Of a stretch of DNA of 64,000 nt, positions 25,893 through 34,830 are shown one piece after another. The stretch comes from Beijerinckiaceae bacterium. GTDB taxonomy: Bacteria; Pseudomonadota; Alphaproteobacteria; Rhizobiales; Beijerinckiaceae. How positions within the stretch are numbered: the stretch's first letter is position 1; the number at the start of each line of letters is the position of its first letter. A program made the translations under genes and the position numbers. The notes below the pieces were generated by a model that had not been told where the DNA came from, made no database searches, and worked only from the letters and a program-made list of their open reading frames with translations. Location of the stretch: contig CANGFT010000003.1 of assembly GCA_947453205.1 (NCBI GenBank), positions 62,001 through 126,000 of the forward strand, written 5' to 3'.

Positions 25893-26663
25893 ATGATCGA
25901 ACGACCACAGGAACCGAAGCCCTCCGGCCCCTTTCCGGTCCCGCCCGGATATGACGCGATAGCTGAGGCGAAACAGTTGCTTCGCACGGTCCGCTCGGGC
26001 GCGCTCGGCACCCTGGCGGGCGAGGGGGGCTTTCCCTTCACGAGCCTGACGACGGTGGCGACCGACCATGACGGCGCGCCGATCCTGCTCCTGTCCGGCC
26101 TGTCCGCCCATACGCGCAACCTCGCCGCAGACCCCCGCGCCTCGATCCTCCTTGCGCGCATCGGCAAGGGCGATCCGCTGGCCCATCCGCGCCTGACCGT
26201 GGTCGGACGGATTGAAAAAGCTCCCGAGGCTGACCGGGCGCGGCTGCGGGCGCGCTTCCTCGCCCGCCACCCCAAGGCGGCGCTCTATGTGGATTTCGGG
26301 GATTTCGGCTTCTATCGGCTTGCAGGCGTCAGCGCCCATCTCAACGGCGGCTTCGCCAAGGCGGCGGATTTCCCCTTCGCCGACCTTGTGACCGATGTGA
26401 GCGACGCCGGCGCCCTGCTGGAGGCCGAGGAGGGTGCCCTCGCCCATCTCAACGAGGACCATGCCGAGGCCCTCGCGCTCTATGCGCAGAAACTTGCGGG
26501 CGAGCCTGCGGGCCGTTGGCGCGCCACCGGGCTCGACCCGGAGGGCCTCGACCTGATGGCGGGCGACCTCACCGCCCGGCTCGCCTTCCCCGAACGGATC
26601 ACCGGGCCGCAGGCATTGCGCAGGATTCTGGGGGATCTGGCGCGGCAAGCGCGGGAAGGCTGA
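25893..26663 (+). CDS. HugZ-like pyridoxamine 5'-phosphate oxidase-fold protein with DUF2470 domain
   Basis: 256 residues from ATG 25893 (GAGG upstream); an in-frame ATG at 25809 is less likely. An N-terminal FMN-binding split-barrel (LLRTVRSGALGTLAGEGGFP, then DGAPILLLSGLSAHTRNL) is joined to a C-terminal DUF2470 domain (EGALAHLNEDHAEALALYA). HugZ-type proteins bind and degrade haem, while others are general flavin oxidoreductases, and the sequence alone does not decide. The family commonly sits next to chvI and pckA in Rhizobiales. It is encoded divergently from chvI. Confidence 0.85.
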   Translation: MIERPQEPKPSGPFPVPPGYDAIAEAKQLLRTVRSGALGTLAGEGGFPFTSLTTVATDHDGAPILLLSGLSAHTRNLAADPRASILLARIGKGDPLAHPRLTVVGRIEKAPEADRARLRARFLARHPKAALYVDFGDFGFYRLAGVSAHLNGGFAKAADFPFADLVTDVSDAGALLEAEEGALAHLNEDHAEALALYAQKLAGEPAGRWRATGLDPEGLDLMAGDLTARLAFPERITGPQALRRILGDLARQAREG

Positions 26664-26675
26664 GCCCTTCATTCT

Positions 26676-26690
26676 TGCTGCACCGCAGCA
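26676..26690. promoter_or_regulatory. Inverted repeat with a perfect CTGC-N3-GCAG core upstream of pckA
   Basis: TGCTGC-ACC-GCAGCA is a perfect palindrome 140 bp before the pckA start and 13 bp after the HugZ-like stop. The core equals the CTGC-N3-GCAG motif reported for PhaR, the polyhydroxybutyrate-responsive repressor of Paracoccus. No U-run follows, so it is not a standard terminator. Assigning it to a PhaR/AniA regulator is inference. Confidence 0.35.
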
Positions 26691-26829
26691 CATTCACCGA
26701 TTTCGACCATGGCGATTGGTTGAACTTGCCCTCAAGCCTGCGGGCGACTAAACCACCCCTGCCTTCCCCCATGAGAGAAGGCGGATGCGCGGGCGACCGG
26801 CCGGGGCCGGGCCTCAATCGGAGACGATC

Positions 26830-28443
26830 ATGAAACAGTCGGGCACGTTCAATGCTTCATTCGGGATCGACGCTTTCGGCCTCGAAGGCGTGCGAAGCGT
26901 TGCGTATAATCTTGAAGCTCCGATGCTCTATGAGGAGTCTCTGCGCCGCGACGAGGCGGTGATCGCCCCCGGCGGCGCCATCGTCGCCGAGACCGGCATC
27001 CACACCGGCCGCAGCCCCAAGGACAAGTTCACCGTCCGCGACGCCAACACCGAGACCGCCGTCTGGTGGGGCAACAACAACGCCATGTCCCCCGCCCATT
27101 TCGAGACGCTGCTGGCGGACTTCCGCACGGCCTGCAAGGGCAAGGATCTCTTTGTGCAGGATCTCTACGGCGGCGCTGATCCGGCCCTGCGCGTCAAGAC
27201 CCGCGTCATCTGCGAATTCGCCTGGCATTCGCTCTTCATCCGCAACCTGCTGATCCGTCCCGGTCGCGAAGAGCTCGCCTCCTTCATGGCCGACATGACC
27301 ATCATCGACCTGCCGACCTTCCGCGCCGATCCCGCGCGCCATGGCTGCAAGAGCGAGACCGTCATCGCCATGGACCTGACCCGCAAGATCGTGCTGATCG
27401 GCGGCACCAGCTATGCGGGCGAGATGAAGAAGTCGGTCTTCACCTATCTCAACTGGATGCTGCCCGCCCATGGCGTGATGCCCATGCATTGCTCGGCCGA
27501 TGTGAACGATGGCGGCGAAGTCGCCATCTTCTTCGGCCTGTCGGGGACCGGCAAGACCACCCTCTCCCAGGATCCCGACCGCATCCTCATCGGCGACGAC
27601 GAGCATGGCTGGGGCAAGGACGGCGTCTTCAACTTCGAAGGCGGCTGCTACGCCAAGGCGATCCGCCTGTCGCGCGAGGCCGAGCCCGAGATCTACGCCA
27701 CCACCGAGCGCTTCGGCACGGTGATGGAGAATGTGGTGCTCGATCCCGTGACCCGCGTTCCCGACTTCGACAGCGAAGAGAAGACCGAGAACACCCGCAT
27801 CGCCTATCCCATCGACTTCATCTCGAACTCCTCGCCCACGGGCCGCAGCGGGCATCCGAAGAATGTGGTGATGCTGACCTGCGACGCCTTCGGCGTGCTG
27901 CCTCCCATCTCCAAGCTCGATCCGGCGCAGGCCATGTATCACTTCCTCTCGGGCTACACCGCCAAGGTGGCGGGCACCGAAAAGGGCGTGACCGGCCCCG
28001 AGGCGACCTTCTCGACCTGCTTCGGCCATCCCTTCCTGCCGCGCCATGCGTCGGAATATGGCGATCTCCTGCGTGACCTCATCGCCCGCCATCATGTCGA
28101 TTGCTGGCTGCTCAACACCGGCTGGACCGGCGGCAAGGAAGGCGTCGGCCGCCGCATGCCGATCCGCGTCACCCGCCGCCTCCTGACCGCCGCGCTCGAT
28201 GGTTCGCTCAATAAGGCGACCTTCCGCACGGACCCCTATTTCGGCCTGGCCGTGCCGACCTCGGTGCCCGGCGTCGAGCCGCATATCCTGAACCCCGTGA
28301 AGACCTGGGCCTCGAAGTCCGAATTCGCCGCCACGGCGAAGCATCTCGTCGAGATGTTCAACAAGAACTTCGTCCAGTTCGAGAAGCACGTCGACAAGGC
28401 GGTGCTGGAGGCGGCCCCCGCCTCACAGCTCGCCGCCGAATAA
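26830..28443 (+). CDS. pckA: Phosphoenolpyruvate carboxykinase (ATP)
   Basis: 537 residues from ATG 26830 behind GGAGA. Converts oxaloacetate to phosphoenolpyruvate, the entry step of gluconeogenesis. The kinase-1a (P-loop) motif [11 protein letters not shown] and nearby metal-site [17 protein letters not shown] are intact, as are [14 protein letters not shown] and [17 protein letters not shown]. In rhizobia pckA adjoins chvI and is under ChvGI influence. A strong terminator follows 20 bp after the stop. Confidence 0.97.
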   Translation: MKQSGTFNASFGIDAFGLEGVRSVAYNLEAPMLYEESLRRDEAVIAPGGAIVAETGIHTGRSPKDKFTVRDANTETAVWWGNNNAMSPAHFETLLADFRTACKGKDLFVQDLYGGADPALRVKTRVICEFAWHSLFIRNLLIRPGREELASFMADMTIIDLPTFRADPARHGCKSETVIAMDLTRKIVLIGGTSYAGEMKKSVFTYLNWMLPAHGVMPMHCSADVNDGGEVAIFFGLSGTGKTTLSQDPDRILIGDDEHGWGKDGVFNFEGGCYAKAIRLSREAEPEIYATTERFGTVMENVVLDPVTRVPDFDSEEKTENTRIAYPIDFISNSSPTGRSGHPKNVVMLTCDAFGVLPPISKLDPAQAMYHFLSGYTAKVAGTEKGVTGPEATFSTCFGHPFLPRHASEYGDLLRDLIARHHVDCWLLNTGWTGGKEGVGRRMPIRVTRRLLTAALDGSLNKATFRTDPYFGLAVPTSVPGVEPHILNPVKTWASKSEFAATAKHLVEMFNKNFVQFEKHVDKAVLEAAPASQLAAE

Positions 28444-28463
28444 GCGAACAAGCCCATAAAGCG

Positions 28464-28494
28464 AAAACGGCGGCCAAGGGGTCGCCGTTTTTTT
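28464..28494 (+). terminator. Intrinsic terminator of pckA
   Basis: A 12-bp stem (28464-28475 with 28480-28491, containing ACGGCG against CGCCGT and one G-T pair) closes a 4-nt AAGG loop and is followed by T residues to 28494. It lies 20 bp after the pckA stop and separates it from the convergent lipocalin-like gene. Confidence 0.9.
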
Positions 28495-28521
28495 ATGGCT
28501 GTTTGCTGGTTGAAGGATGCG

Positions 28522-28920
28522 TCAGAGCTTTCGCCAGGTCAGGCTGCGCCGCGTCACCGAGCCGTGGGTGTAGTCGGGCGAGACGGGCGGCGAGAGGATC
28601 AGGCGGTCCTCCTCGAAGGCGAAGCCGCGCACCTGATCGGTGCCGACCCAGGACTCGCGGGTGGCCATCTCCACATGATGGATCACCGCATCGCCTTCGA
28701 TCGTCCAGGGACCGGCGTAGGAGGTGATCTCCTGACCAGGCTGGCCCTGCCTGCTGCGGCGGATGATGACCATCATGCGCGGCTCCGAGGTGTAGCAGAT
28801 GAACCCCGTCTGGACGACGCCCTGATCGAGCTTCTCGCCGGAATCGGCGACCTCGCGCTCGACGCCGACCAGGCTCCAGGTTCCCAGAAACTTTGCTTTG
28901 ATGTCAGCGTCCTGCGCCAT
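28522..28920 (-). CDS. Lipocalin-like domain protein
   Basis: 132 residues without a signal peptide. The start (KAKFLGTWSLVGVEREVADS) and later strands (GPWTIEGDAVIHHVEMATRE, then RLILSPPVS) match the lipocalin-like (lipocalin_5) fold, a small beta-barrel seen in many short bacterial proteins of unknown role. Encoded downstream of nhaD on the same strand with 21 bp between, so possibly co-transcribed. Ligand unknown. Confidence 0.75.
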   Translation of the reverse strand: MAQDADIKAKFLGTWSLVGVEREVADSGEKLDQGVVQTGFICYTSEPRMMVIIRRSRQGQPGQEITSYAGPWTIEGDAVIHHVEMATRESWVGTDQVRGFAFEEDRLILSPPVSPDYTHGSVTRRSLTWRKL

Positions 28921-28941
28921 GGCGGCTCCTCCCGTTTGGCT

Positions 28942-30225
28942 TCAATCAAACAAATGATGCTCAAGAATATAGACCGCCGCGCCCGCCAGATAGCCAATCA
29001 GCGCGAGGCCGCTGATTTTCTTCACGTACCAAAAGAACTGAATCTTCTCCAAACCCATGGCCGCGACGCCAGCCGCCGAACCGATGATGAGGATCGAACC
29101 GCCCGTGCCCGCGCAATAGGCCAGAAACTCCCAGAGGAAATGGTCAGGCGGGTATTGCGCAAGGCTGTACATGCCCATGGAGGCCGCGACCAGCGGCACA
29201 TTGTCGACCACCGCGCTGGCGAGGCCGATGAGGATGACGATCACATCGAGCCGCCCGACGACCTGATCGAGCCATCGTGCGAGGGCTGTCAGAAGATGCG
29301 CATGCTCCAGAGTCGCCACCGCCAGCAGGATGCCGATGAAGAACACGATCGAGCCCATGTCGATCCTGCTCAGGGCATGGGCGAGCGTCAGGGGACGCCG
29401 GGCTTCGTCATCCTTGTGGCGATGCACGAGATCGCCCACCAGCCAGAGCACGCCCAGACCAAAGAGGACGCCGAGGAAGGGCGGCAGATTGGTCACCGTC
29501 TTGAAGGCGGGGACCGCCACCAGAATCCCGAGCCCCAGAAAGAACATCAGGCTGCGTTCGAACTCGCTGGTCCGCGCGCTGGCCATGCCAGAATCCTGTG
29601 CGGGGGCCTCCACAAGACGGTCTCGCAGATTGCGGGCGATCACGACAAGAGGCACGACGAGGCTCACCGCCGCAGGCAAAAACACACCCTTCATGATGGC
29701 GAGGGGCGTGATCTGCCCGCCAATCCACAACATGGTCGTCGTCACATCGCCGATCGGCGACCAGGCGCCGCCCGCATTGGCCGCGATGATGATGAGGCCC
29801 GCCGAGAACAGCCGATCCTCATCCCGGGCGAGAAGCTTGCGCATCAGCGAGACCATGACGATGGCCGTCGTCAGATTGTCGAGGATGGCGCTGAGAAAAA
29901 AGGTCACGACGCCGACGAGCCACATCAGGGAAGACAGGCTGGACGTCCCGATTCGCCGGGTGATGACCTCGAAGCCGTCATGGGCGTCCACCACCTCGAC
30001 GATGGTCATCGCGCCCACCAGAAAAAACACGATCTGCGCGGTCGCCATCACGGATTCGCCCAGCTCCGCATTCAGCTTTGCGGGATCGCCGAGCGCCATG
30101 GCGTAGACGGTCCACAGCAGTCCCGCGCCCAGAAGCGCGCTGGCGGATTTGTTGACCCCGAGCGGGTGCTCGAAGGCGATGGCCGCATAGGCCGCCACGA
30201 AAACGACGATCAGAAGGGTGGTCAT
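28942..30225 (-). CDS. nhaD: Sodium:proton antiporter of the NhaD family
   Basis: 427 residues from ATG 30225 with GAGGGA upstream. About a dozen hydrophobic helices are present. Family motifs are FFLVGAMTIVEVVDAHDGFE, SAILDNLTTAIVMVSLMRKL, ANAGGAWSPIGDVTTTMLWI and SAVVDNVPLVAASMGM. The paired DN residues in the discontinuous helices are typical of ion-transporter-superfamily Na+/H+ exchangers. It should extrude Na+ or Li+ in exchange for protons at the inner membrane. Confidence 0.9.
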   Translation of the reverse strand: MTTLLIVVFVAAYAAIAFEHPLGVNKSASALLGAGLLWTVYAMALGDPAKLNAELGESVMATAQIVFFLVGAMTIVEVVDAHDGFEVITRRIGTSSLSSLMWLVGVVTFFLSAILDNLTTAIVMVSLMRKLLARDEDRLFSAGLIIIAANAGGAWSPIGDVTTTMLWIGGQITPLAIMKGVFLPAAVSLVVPLVVIARNLRDRLVEAPAQDSGMASARTSEFERSLMFFLGLGILVAVPAFKTVTNLPPFLGVLFGLGVLWLVGDLVHRHKDDEARRPLTLAHALSRIDMGSIVFFIGILLAVATLEHAHLLTALARWLDQVVGRLDVIVILIGLASAVVDNVPLVAASMGMYSLAQYPPDHFLWEFLAYCAGTGGSILIIGSAAGVAAMGLEKIQFFWYVKKISGLALIGYLAGAAVYILEHHLFD

Positions 30226-30368
30226 TGCGGGGAATCCCTCTGAAAACGAGCCCGGCCCGGCAAGGGCGATCCCTGCGGGCAGGCGGGGCAAGCCGTGCCA
30301 AACGGGGTGGACATCCACAGGATAACAGTTGTTTCCAAGCCTCGCCAGAATCGGGCCGGGGGCGGCGC

Positions 30369-30397
30369 TTGACGGCGCGCAGCCACATACCTAGTTT
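30369..30397 (+). promoter_or_regulatory. Possible promoter for trxA (weak)
   Basis: TTGACG at 30369-30374 is followed after 17 bases by TAGTTT at 30392-30397, 55 bp before the trxA start. The -35 is good and the -10 is poor. The 226 bp between nhaD and trxA otherwise shows no feature. Confidence 0.25.
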
Positions 30398-30451
30398 TCA
30401 GCCTCACGCTGGGCCGGCGACCTCTCGGCCCCGTCCATTCATGAGGGGCCC

Positions 30452-30772
30452 ATGTCCACCAGCAAAGTCACCGACGCCACTTTCGAAGCCGATGTCCTGA
30501 AGTCCGCAGAACCCGTCGTGGTCGACTTCTGGGCCGAATGGTGCGGCCCCTGCAAGATGATCGGCCCCTCCCTCGAGGAGATCTCCGCGGAGATGGCGGG
30601 CAAGGTCAAGATCGTGAAGATGAATGTCGATGAGAACCCCGGCGTTCCCGGAACCTTCGGCATACGCTCCATCCCCACCCTGATCCTCTTCAAGGACGGC
30701 AAGGCCGCTTCCCAGAAGGTCGGCGCCGCCCCCAAGGGCGATCTGGTGAAATGGATCAGCTCGTCGATCTGA
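30452..30772 (+). CDS. trxA: Thioredoxin
   Basis: 106 residues, full length for thioredoxin 1. The redox site is [10 protein letters not shown], the cis-Pro region is [16 protein letters not shown], and the buried Asp is at VVDFW. It reduces protein disulfides in the cytoplasm. Divergent from nhaD and followed by a shared bidirectional terminator. In many relatives trxA follows addA; here it stands alone. Confidence 0.95.
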   Translation: MSTSKVTDATFEADVLKSAEPVVVDFWAEWCGPCKMIGPSLEEISAEMAGKVKIVKMNVDENPGVPGTFGIRSIPTLILFKDGKAASQKVGAAPKGDLVKWISSSI

Positions 30773-30799
30773 CCCGCGCCAGCATTCAGAATTTCCAGA

Positions 30800-30824
30800 G
30801 GGCTCCGTCACGCGGAGCCCTTTT
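30800..30824. terminator. Terminator between trxA and the convergent polyamine-binding gene
   Basis: A perfect 8-bp inverted repeat, GGGCTCCG (30800-30807) and CGGAGCCC (30813-30820), with a 5-nt loop and TTTT after it. It lies 27 bp after the trxA stop and touches the stop codon of the convergent gene at 30824, so it could serve both. Confidence 0.85.
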
Positions 30825-31906
30825 CATTTGCCCGTCTTCACCCGCGTCCACTCGCGCGTGATGATCTTCTGCACGGCCAGGTCATTGCTGCTCACCGTGA
30901 ACAGGCGCTTCATCACCTCCTCGGTCGGATAGATCGCCTTGTTCTCAAGCACGGTCTTGTCGATGAAGGGCTGGGAAGCCGGAATGCTGTTGGCGTAATT
31001 CGTCACATTGGTGTTCTGCGCGGCCACCTCAGGCCGCATCATGTAATCGATGAAGGCGTAGGCCTCCTCGACATGCGGCGCGTCTTTCAGGATGGCGAGC
31101 GCGTCCATCGACATCAGCGCCCCTTCCCTGGGGATGATGAAATCAATCTCGACGCCATTATTGGCCTCGCGCGCGCGGTTGCGGGCCTGGAAACTGTCGC
31201 CCGCCCATGCCAGCGCAAGGCAGATGTCGCCGTTGGCGAGGGCGTTGATATATTCGGATGAGTGGAATTTCTTGATCGAGGATTTGACCTTGATGAGCGC
31301 ATCCGCCGCGCGGCGAATCTCATCGGCCTTCTTGGAGTCGGGATTGAGGCCGAGATAGCGAAGCGACGCGCTCAGGACATCGTCGGGACTGTCGAGCACA
31401 TAGACGCCGCATTCAGCGAAACGCTTGAGATTCTCGGGCTTGAAGATCACCTCCCAGCTGTCGATGGGACGCCCGAAGACCTGCTGCGCCTTCTTCGCAT
31501 TGAAGGCGATTCCCGTGGCGTACCACATGTAGTTGACCGCATATTGATTGCCCGGATCATAGGCGGCCATGCGCGCCATGACCTCGTCGGAAAGCCCCCT
31601 GGCGTTGGGCAGTTTCGCCCGATCAAGCTTCTGATAGACGCCCGCCTGAATCTGCCGCTGCATGAAGGGCGCGGAGGGCACGACGACATCATAGCCGGTC
31701 TTGCCCGCAAGGAGCTTCGTCTCCAGCGTCTCGTTGGAATCATAGGTGTCGTAGACGACTTTGACGCCCGTCTCCTTCGTGAAGTCGGTCAACACTTTCG
31801 GGTCGATGTAATCGGACCAGTTGTAGACATTGACCACACGCTCCTGCGCGGCCACCGCGCTGGTCAAATAAAGCGAAATGAGAGCGGATATGAATTTGCG
31901 CATCAT
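30824..31906 (-). CDS. Polyamine ABC transporter substrate-binding protein (PotF/SpuD-like)
   Basis: 360 residues. A signal peptide (KFISALISLYLTSAVAAQ) precedes the PotD/PotF fold with the hallmark VNVYNWSDYIDP, then TGYDVVVPSAPFMQRQIQ and FNAKKAQQVFGRPIDSW. The periplasmic protein should bind putrescine or spermidine. The start (two consecutive ATGs) overlaps the aminotransferase stop by 4 nt. No potGHI-type membrane or ATPase genes accompany it, so it either serves a transporter encoded elsewhere or acts as a sensor. Confidence 0.88.
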   Translation of the reverse strand: MMRKFISALISLYLTSAVAAQERVVNVYNWSDYIDPKVLTDFTKETGVKVVYDTYDSNETLETKLLAGKTGYDVVVPSAPFMQRQIQAGVYQKLDRAKLPNARGLSDEVMARMAAYDPGNQYAVNYMWYATGIAFNAKKAQQVFGRPIDSWEVIFKPENLKRFAECGVYVLDSPDDVLSASLRYLGLNPDSKKADEIRRAADALIKVKSSIKKFHSSEYINALANGDICLALAWAGDSFQARNRAREANNGVEIDFIIPREGALMSMDALAILKDAPHVEEAYAFIDYMMRPEVAAQNTNVTNYANSIPASQPFIDKTVLENKAIYPTEEVMKRLFTVSSNDLAVQKIITREWTRVKTGK

Positions 31907-33069
31907 GCAGCCCCTTTGCGAAGATCGGCGACGGCGTGTTCGAGACGCTCCAGCCCGGCGTCGAGGGTCGCGTCATTCTTGGCGAAGCAAAAGCGCACGA
32001 CGGTGCGCACGTGGTCCTGCGCATAAAAGGCGGAAACGGGAATGGCCGCAACCCCATAGCGCTCCACAAGCCGCGTGCAGAAAGCGACATCGTCATCAAG
32101 GCCGAGCGCGCCGATGTCGACATTGACGAAATAGGTTCCCTGACTGGGGATCACCGGAAAGCCCCGCGCGATGAGCCCCTCGCAAAAGCGGTCGCGGCTG
32201 CGCTGGAAGCTCGCGCGCATGGCGGTGAAATAGGCCTCGTCCTTGCCCAGCCCATAGGCCACGGCGACCTGCAGGTTGGGCGGCGTGGTGAAGGTGAGGA
32301 ACTGATGCGATTTCGCGATGACCTTCATCAAGGCCGGCGCCGCCGCCACAAGGCCCACCTTCCAGCCCGTGAGCGAGAAGATCTTGCCGGCGCTGCCGAT
32401 CTTGATCGTGCGCTCGCGCATGGCGGGGATCTCCAGCATGGAGACATGGCGGCGCCCGTCGAAGACCACATGCTCCCAGACCTCGTCGCAGATGGCGATG
32501 GCGTCATATTTCGCGCAGAAGCTCGCCAGCAGTTCGATCTGTTCGCGCGCATAGACGATGCCGCTGGGATTGAGCGGATTGTTGAAGATCACCGCCCGCG
32601 TGCGCGGCGAGAAGACTGCGGCGAGATCGGCTTCGGTGAAGGTCCAGTGGGGCGGCTGCAGGGCGACCAGACGCGGCACGCCGCCAGCGCGCTGCACCAG
32701 CGGCAGATAGGCGTCATAGGTCGGCTGGAACAGCACGACTTCGTCGCCGGGCTCGATGACGCCGAAAATGGCCCCCGCCAGCGCCTCGGTCGCCCCGGAG
32801 GTGACCATGACCTCCTGGAGGGGGTCGAGCGCGATCCCCTGAAAGCGCCGGTAATGGTCGGCGATGGCCTGCCGCAATTCAGGGATGCCCATCATCGAGG
32901 GATATTGGTTGTAGCCGTTGAGCGTCGCGTCCGCCGCGATGCGCCGCACATCTTCGGGACCGGGATCGTCGGGAAAGCCCTGGCCCAGATTGATCGCCTG
33001 CTTCTCGCGGGCGAGGGAGGACATGACCTCGAAAATGGTGGTCGGCAGGGCGGAGAAGATCTTGTTCAT
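31903..33069 (-). CDS. Class I/II pyridoxal-phosphate aminotransferase (YbdL/methionine aminotransferase-like)
   Basis: 388 residues from ATG 33067-33069; the frame is open far upstream, but similarity begins at NKIFSALPTTIFEVMSSLA. Fold-type I PLP enzyme with INLGQGFPDDPGPEDVRR, TSGATEALAGAIFGVIEPGD, FNNPLNPSG, and the PLP-lysine segment GSAGKIFSLTGWKVGLV. YbdL-type enzymes transaminate methionine and aromatic amino acids with keto acids. The next gene, a polyamine-binding protein, overlaps its stop by 4 nt, which hints at shared amine metabolism, although that is inference. Confidence 0.88.
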   Translation of the reverse strand: MNKIFSALPTTIFEVMSSLAREKQAINLGQGFPDDPGPEDVRRIAADATLNGYNQYPSMMGIPELRQAIADHYRRFQGIALDPLQEVMVTSGATEALAGAIFGVIEPGDEVVLFQPTYDAYLPLVQRAGGVPRLVALQPPHWTFTEADLAAVFSPRTRAVIFNNPLNPSGIVYAREQIELLASFCAKYDAIAICDEVWEHVVFDGRRHVSMLEIPAMRERTIKIGSAGKIFSLTGWKVGLVAAAPALMKVIAKSHQFLTFTTPPNLQVAVAYGLGKDEAYFTAMRASFQRSRDRFCEGLIARGFPVIPSQGTYFVNVDIGALGLDDDVAFCTRLVERYGVAAIPVSAFYAQDHVRTVVRFCFAKNDATLDAGLERLEHAVADLRKGAA

Positions 33070-33204
33070 GGGCGGCGCCTGAAGTTGCGGAGGCTCACAG
33101 CAGACTAGCAAGACCAAAGGCCCATGTCGCCCCATCGACGCGCCCTTGGCGCAGGCCGGGGATCGGCGGTACAAGGGGGCTGTTCCCGCCATCCGGACCC
33201 ATTC

Positions 33205-34830
33205 ATGCCCCAGACAAGCGCACCCAGCTTCGACTATATCGTGATCGGCGCGGGGTCGGCGGGCTGCGTGCTCGCCAACCGGCTCACCGCCGACGCCCGC
33301 AACCGGGTTCTCGTGCTGGAGGCGGGCGGCAAGGACGACTGGATCTGGTTCCACATTCCCGTCGGCTATCTCTTCGCCATCGGCAATCCGCGCGCCGACT
33401 GGATGTTCAAGACGCAGGCCGACCCCGGCCTCAACGGACGCGCGCTCGCCTATCCGCGCGGACGGGTGGTGGGCGGCTGCTCGGCCATCAACGCGATGAT
33501 CTACATGCGCGGGCAAGCCGCCGATTATGACGGCTGGCGCCAGCTCGGCCTCGCGGGCTGGGGCTGGGATGATGTGCTGCCGATCTTCAAGAGCCATGAG
33601 GACCATTACGCCGGCGCGAGCGCGCTGCATGGCGCGGGCGGCGAATGGCGCATCGAGGAGCCGCGCATGCGCTGGCCCATCCTCGATGCAGTGCGCGAGG
33701 CGGCGGCGCAAGTCGGCATCCCCAAGATCGAGGACTTCAACACCGGCGACAACGAGGGCGGCTCCTATTTCCAGTTGAACCAGAGGCGCGGGCGGCGCTG
33801 GAGCGCGGCGCGCGGTTTTCTGCATCCCATTCTGGAGCGGGACAATCTCTCCATCGAGATCAAGGTGCAGGTGGAGCGCATCATCATCGAGGACGGGCGC
33901 GCCGTAGGCGTCGTCTATCGCCAGCATGGCGCGCTGCGCGAGGCCCGTTGCACGGGCGAGGTGATCTCGAGCGCGGGGGCCGTGGGCACGCCGCAACTGC
34001 TGGAGCTCTCAGGGATCGGCGATGGCGCGCGCCTGTCGAAACTGGGCCTGCCCGTGGCGCAGCATCTGCCGGGGGTCGGCGAGAATCTGCAGGACCATCT
34101 GCAGATCCGACCGATCTACAAGGTCTCGAACACGCGCACGATGAATGTGGAATACCAGTCCCTGCTCAAGCGCGTGAAGATGGGGATCGACTATGCGGTC
34201 CTCCGGCGCGGGCCCCTGACCATGGCGCCCTCGCAGCTCGGTCTCTTCACGCGGTCCAGCGCCGACTACGCCACCGCCAATCTGCAGTTCCACATCCAGC
34301 CGCTCTCGCTCGACAAGTTCGGCGAGCCCATGCACAGCTTTGGCGCCATCACCGCCAGCGTCTGCAACCTGCGCCCGGCGAGCCGGGGCTCGATCCATGC
34401 GGTCTCGCCTGAGGCGGGCGACCATCCAGCCATTCAGCCGAACTATCTGTCTCACCCCGAAGACCAGCGTGTGGCCGTGGATTCGCTGAAAGTCGCCCGC
34501 AGGCTCTGCAGCGCGCCTGCCCTGTCGCCGTTCAGGCCAGAGGAGTTCCGCCCCGGCGCCCATGTGACCTCGGACGAGGATCTGCTGCGCGCGGCGGGCG
34601 ATCTTGGCACGACCATCTTCCATCCCGTGGGCACGGCGAAGATGGGCGTTGCGGACGACCCCATGGCCGTGGTGAACGAGCGCCTGCAGGTGCGCGGCGT
34701 CGCGGGCCTGCGGATCGCCGACGCCTCGGTCATGCCGCGCATCACCTCGGGCAACACCAATTCCCCCACCATGATGATCGCCGAAAAGGCGGCCGCGATG
34801 ATCTTGTCGGATGCGCGCGCCAGAGCTTGA
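33205..34830 (+). CDS. GMC family FAD oxidoreductase (choline dehydrogenase-like)
   Basis: 541 residues from ATG 33205. The FAD-binding dinucleotide fold is FDYIVIGAGSAGCVLANRL, GMC signature 1 is YPRGRVVGGCSAINAMIYMR, signature 2 is SAGAVGTPQLLELSGIGD, and the C-terminal catalytic block is GTTIFHPVGTAKMG, with NSPTMMIAEKAA at the end. The His in FHPVGT is the likely catalytic base. It oxidises an alcohol; the substrate is unknown and no betaine genes are near. Its 3' end overlaps mmcB by 20 nt. Confidence 0.9.
   Translation: MPQTSAPSFDYIVIGAGSAGCVLANRLTADARNRVLVLEAGGKDDWIWFHIPVGYLFAIGNPRADWMFKTQADPGLNGRALAYPRGRVVGGCSAINAMIYMRGQAADYDGWRQLGLAGWGWDDVLPIFKSHEDHYAGASALHGAGGEWRIEEPRMRWPILDAVREAAAQVGIPKIEDFNTGDNEGGSYFQLNQRRGRRWSAARGFLHPILERDNLSIEIKVQVERIIIEDGRAVGVVYRQHGALREARCTGEVISSAGAVGTPQLLELSGIGDGARLSKLGLPVAQHLPGVGENLQDHLQIRPIYKVSNTRTMNVEYQSLLKRVKMGIDYAVLRRGPLTMAPSQLGLFTRSSADYATANLQFHIQPLSLDKFGEPMHSFGAITASVCNLRPASRGSIHAVSPEAGDHPAIQPNYLSHPEDQRVAVDSLKVARRLCSAPALSPFRPEEFRPGAHVTSDEDLLRAAGDLGTTIFHPVGTAKMGVADDPMAVVNERLQVRGVAGLRIADASVMPRITSGNTNSPTMMIAEKAAAMILSDARARA

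Noticed and set aside
26676-26690. Rho-independent terminator after the HugZ-like gene
   Set aside because: The palindrome has only a 6-bp stem and is not followed by a T-run; an operator fits better.
26857-28389. 510-residue minus-strand frame opposite pckA
   Set aside because: pckA is complete with intact catalytic motifs, and the opposite frame shows no domain.
28495-30243. 582-residue plus-strand frame opposite nhaD and the lipocalin-like gene
   Set aside because: Rich in His, Arg and Asp with no fold signature; it spans two real genes on the other strand.
33070-33996. N-terminal extension of the aminotransferase frame (697 residues in total)
   Set aside because: The extension runs antisense to the GMC oxidoreductase and has no similarity to any domain; the family start is at 33069.
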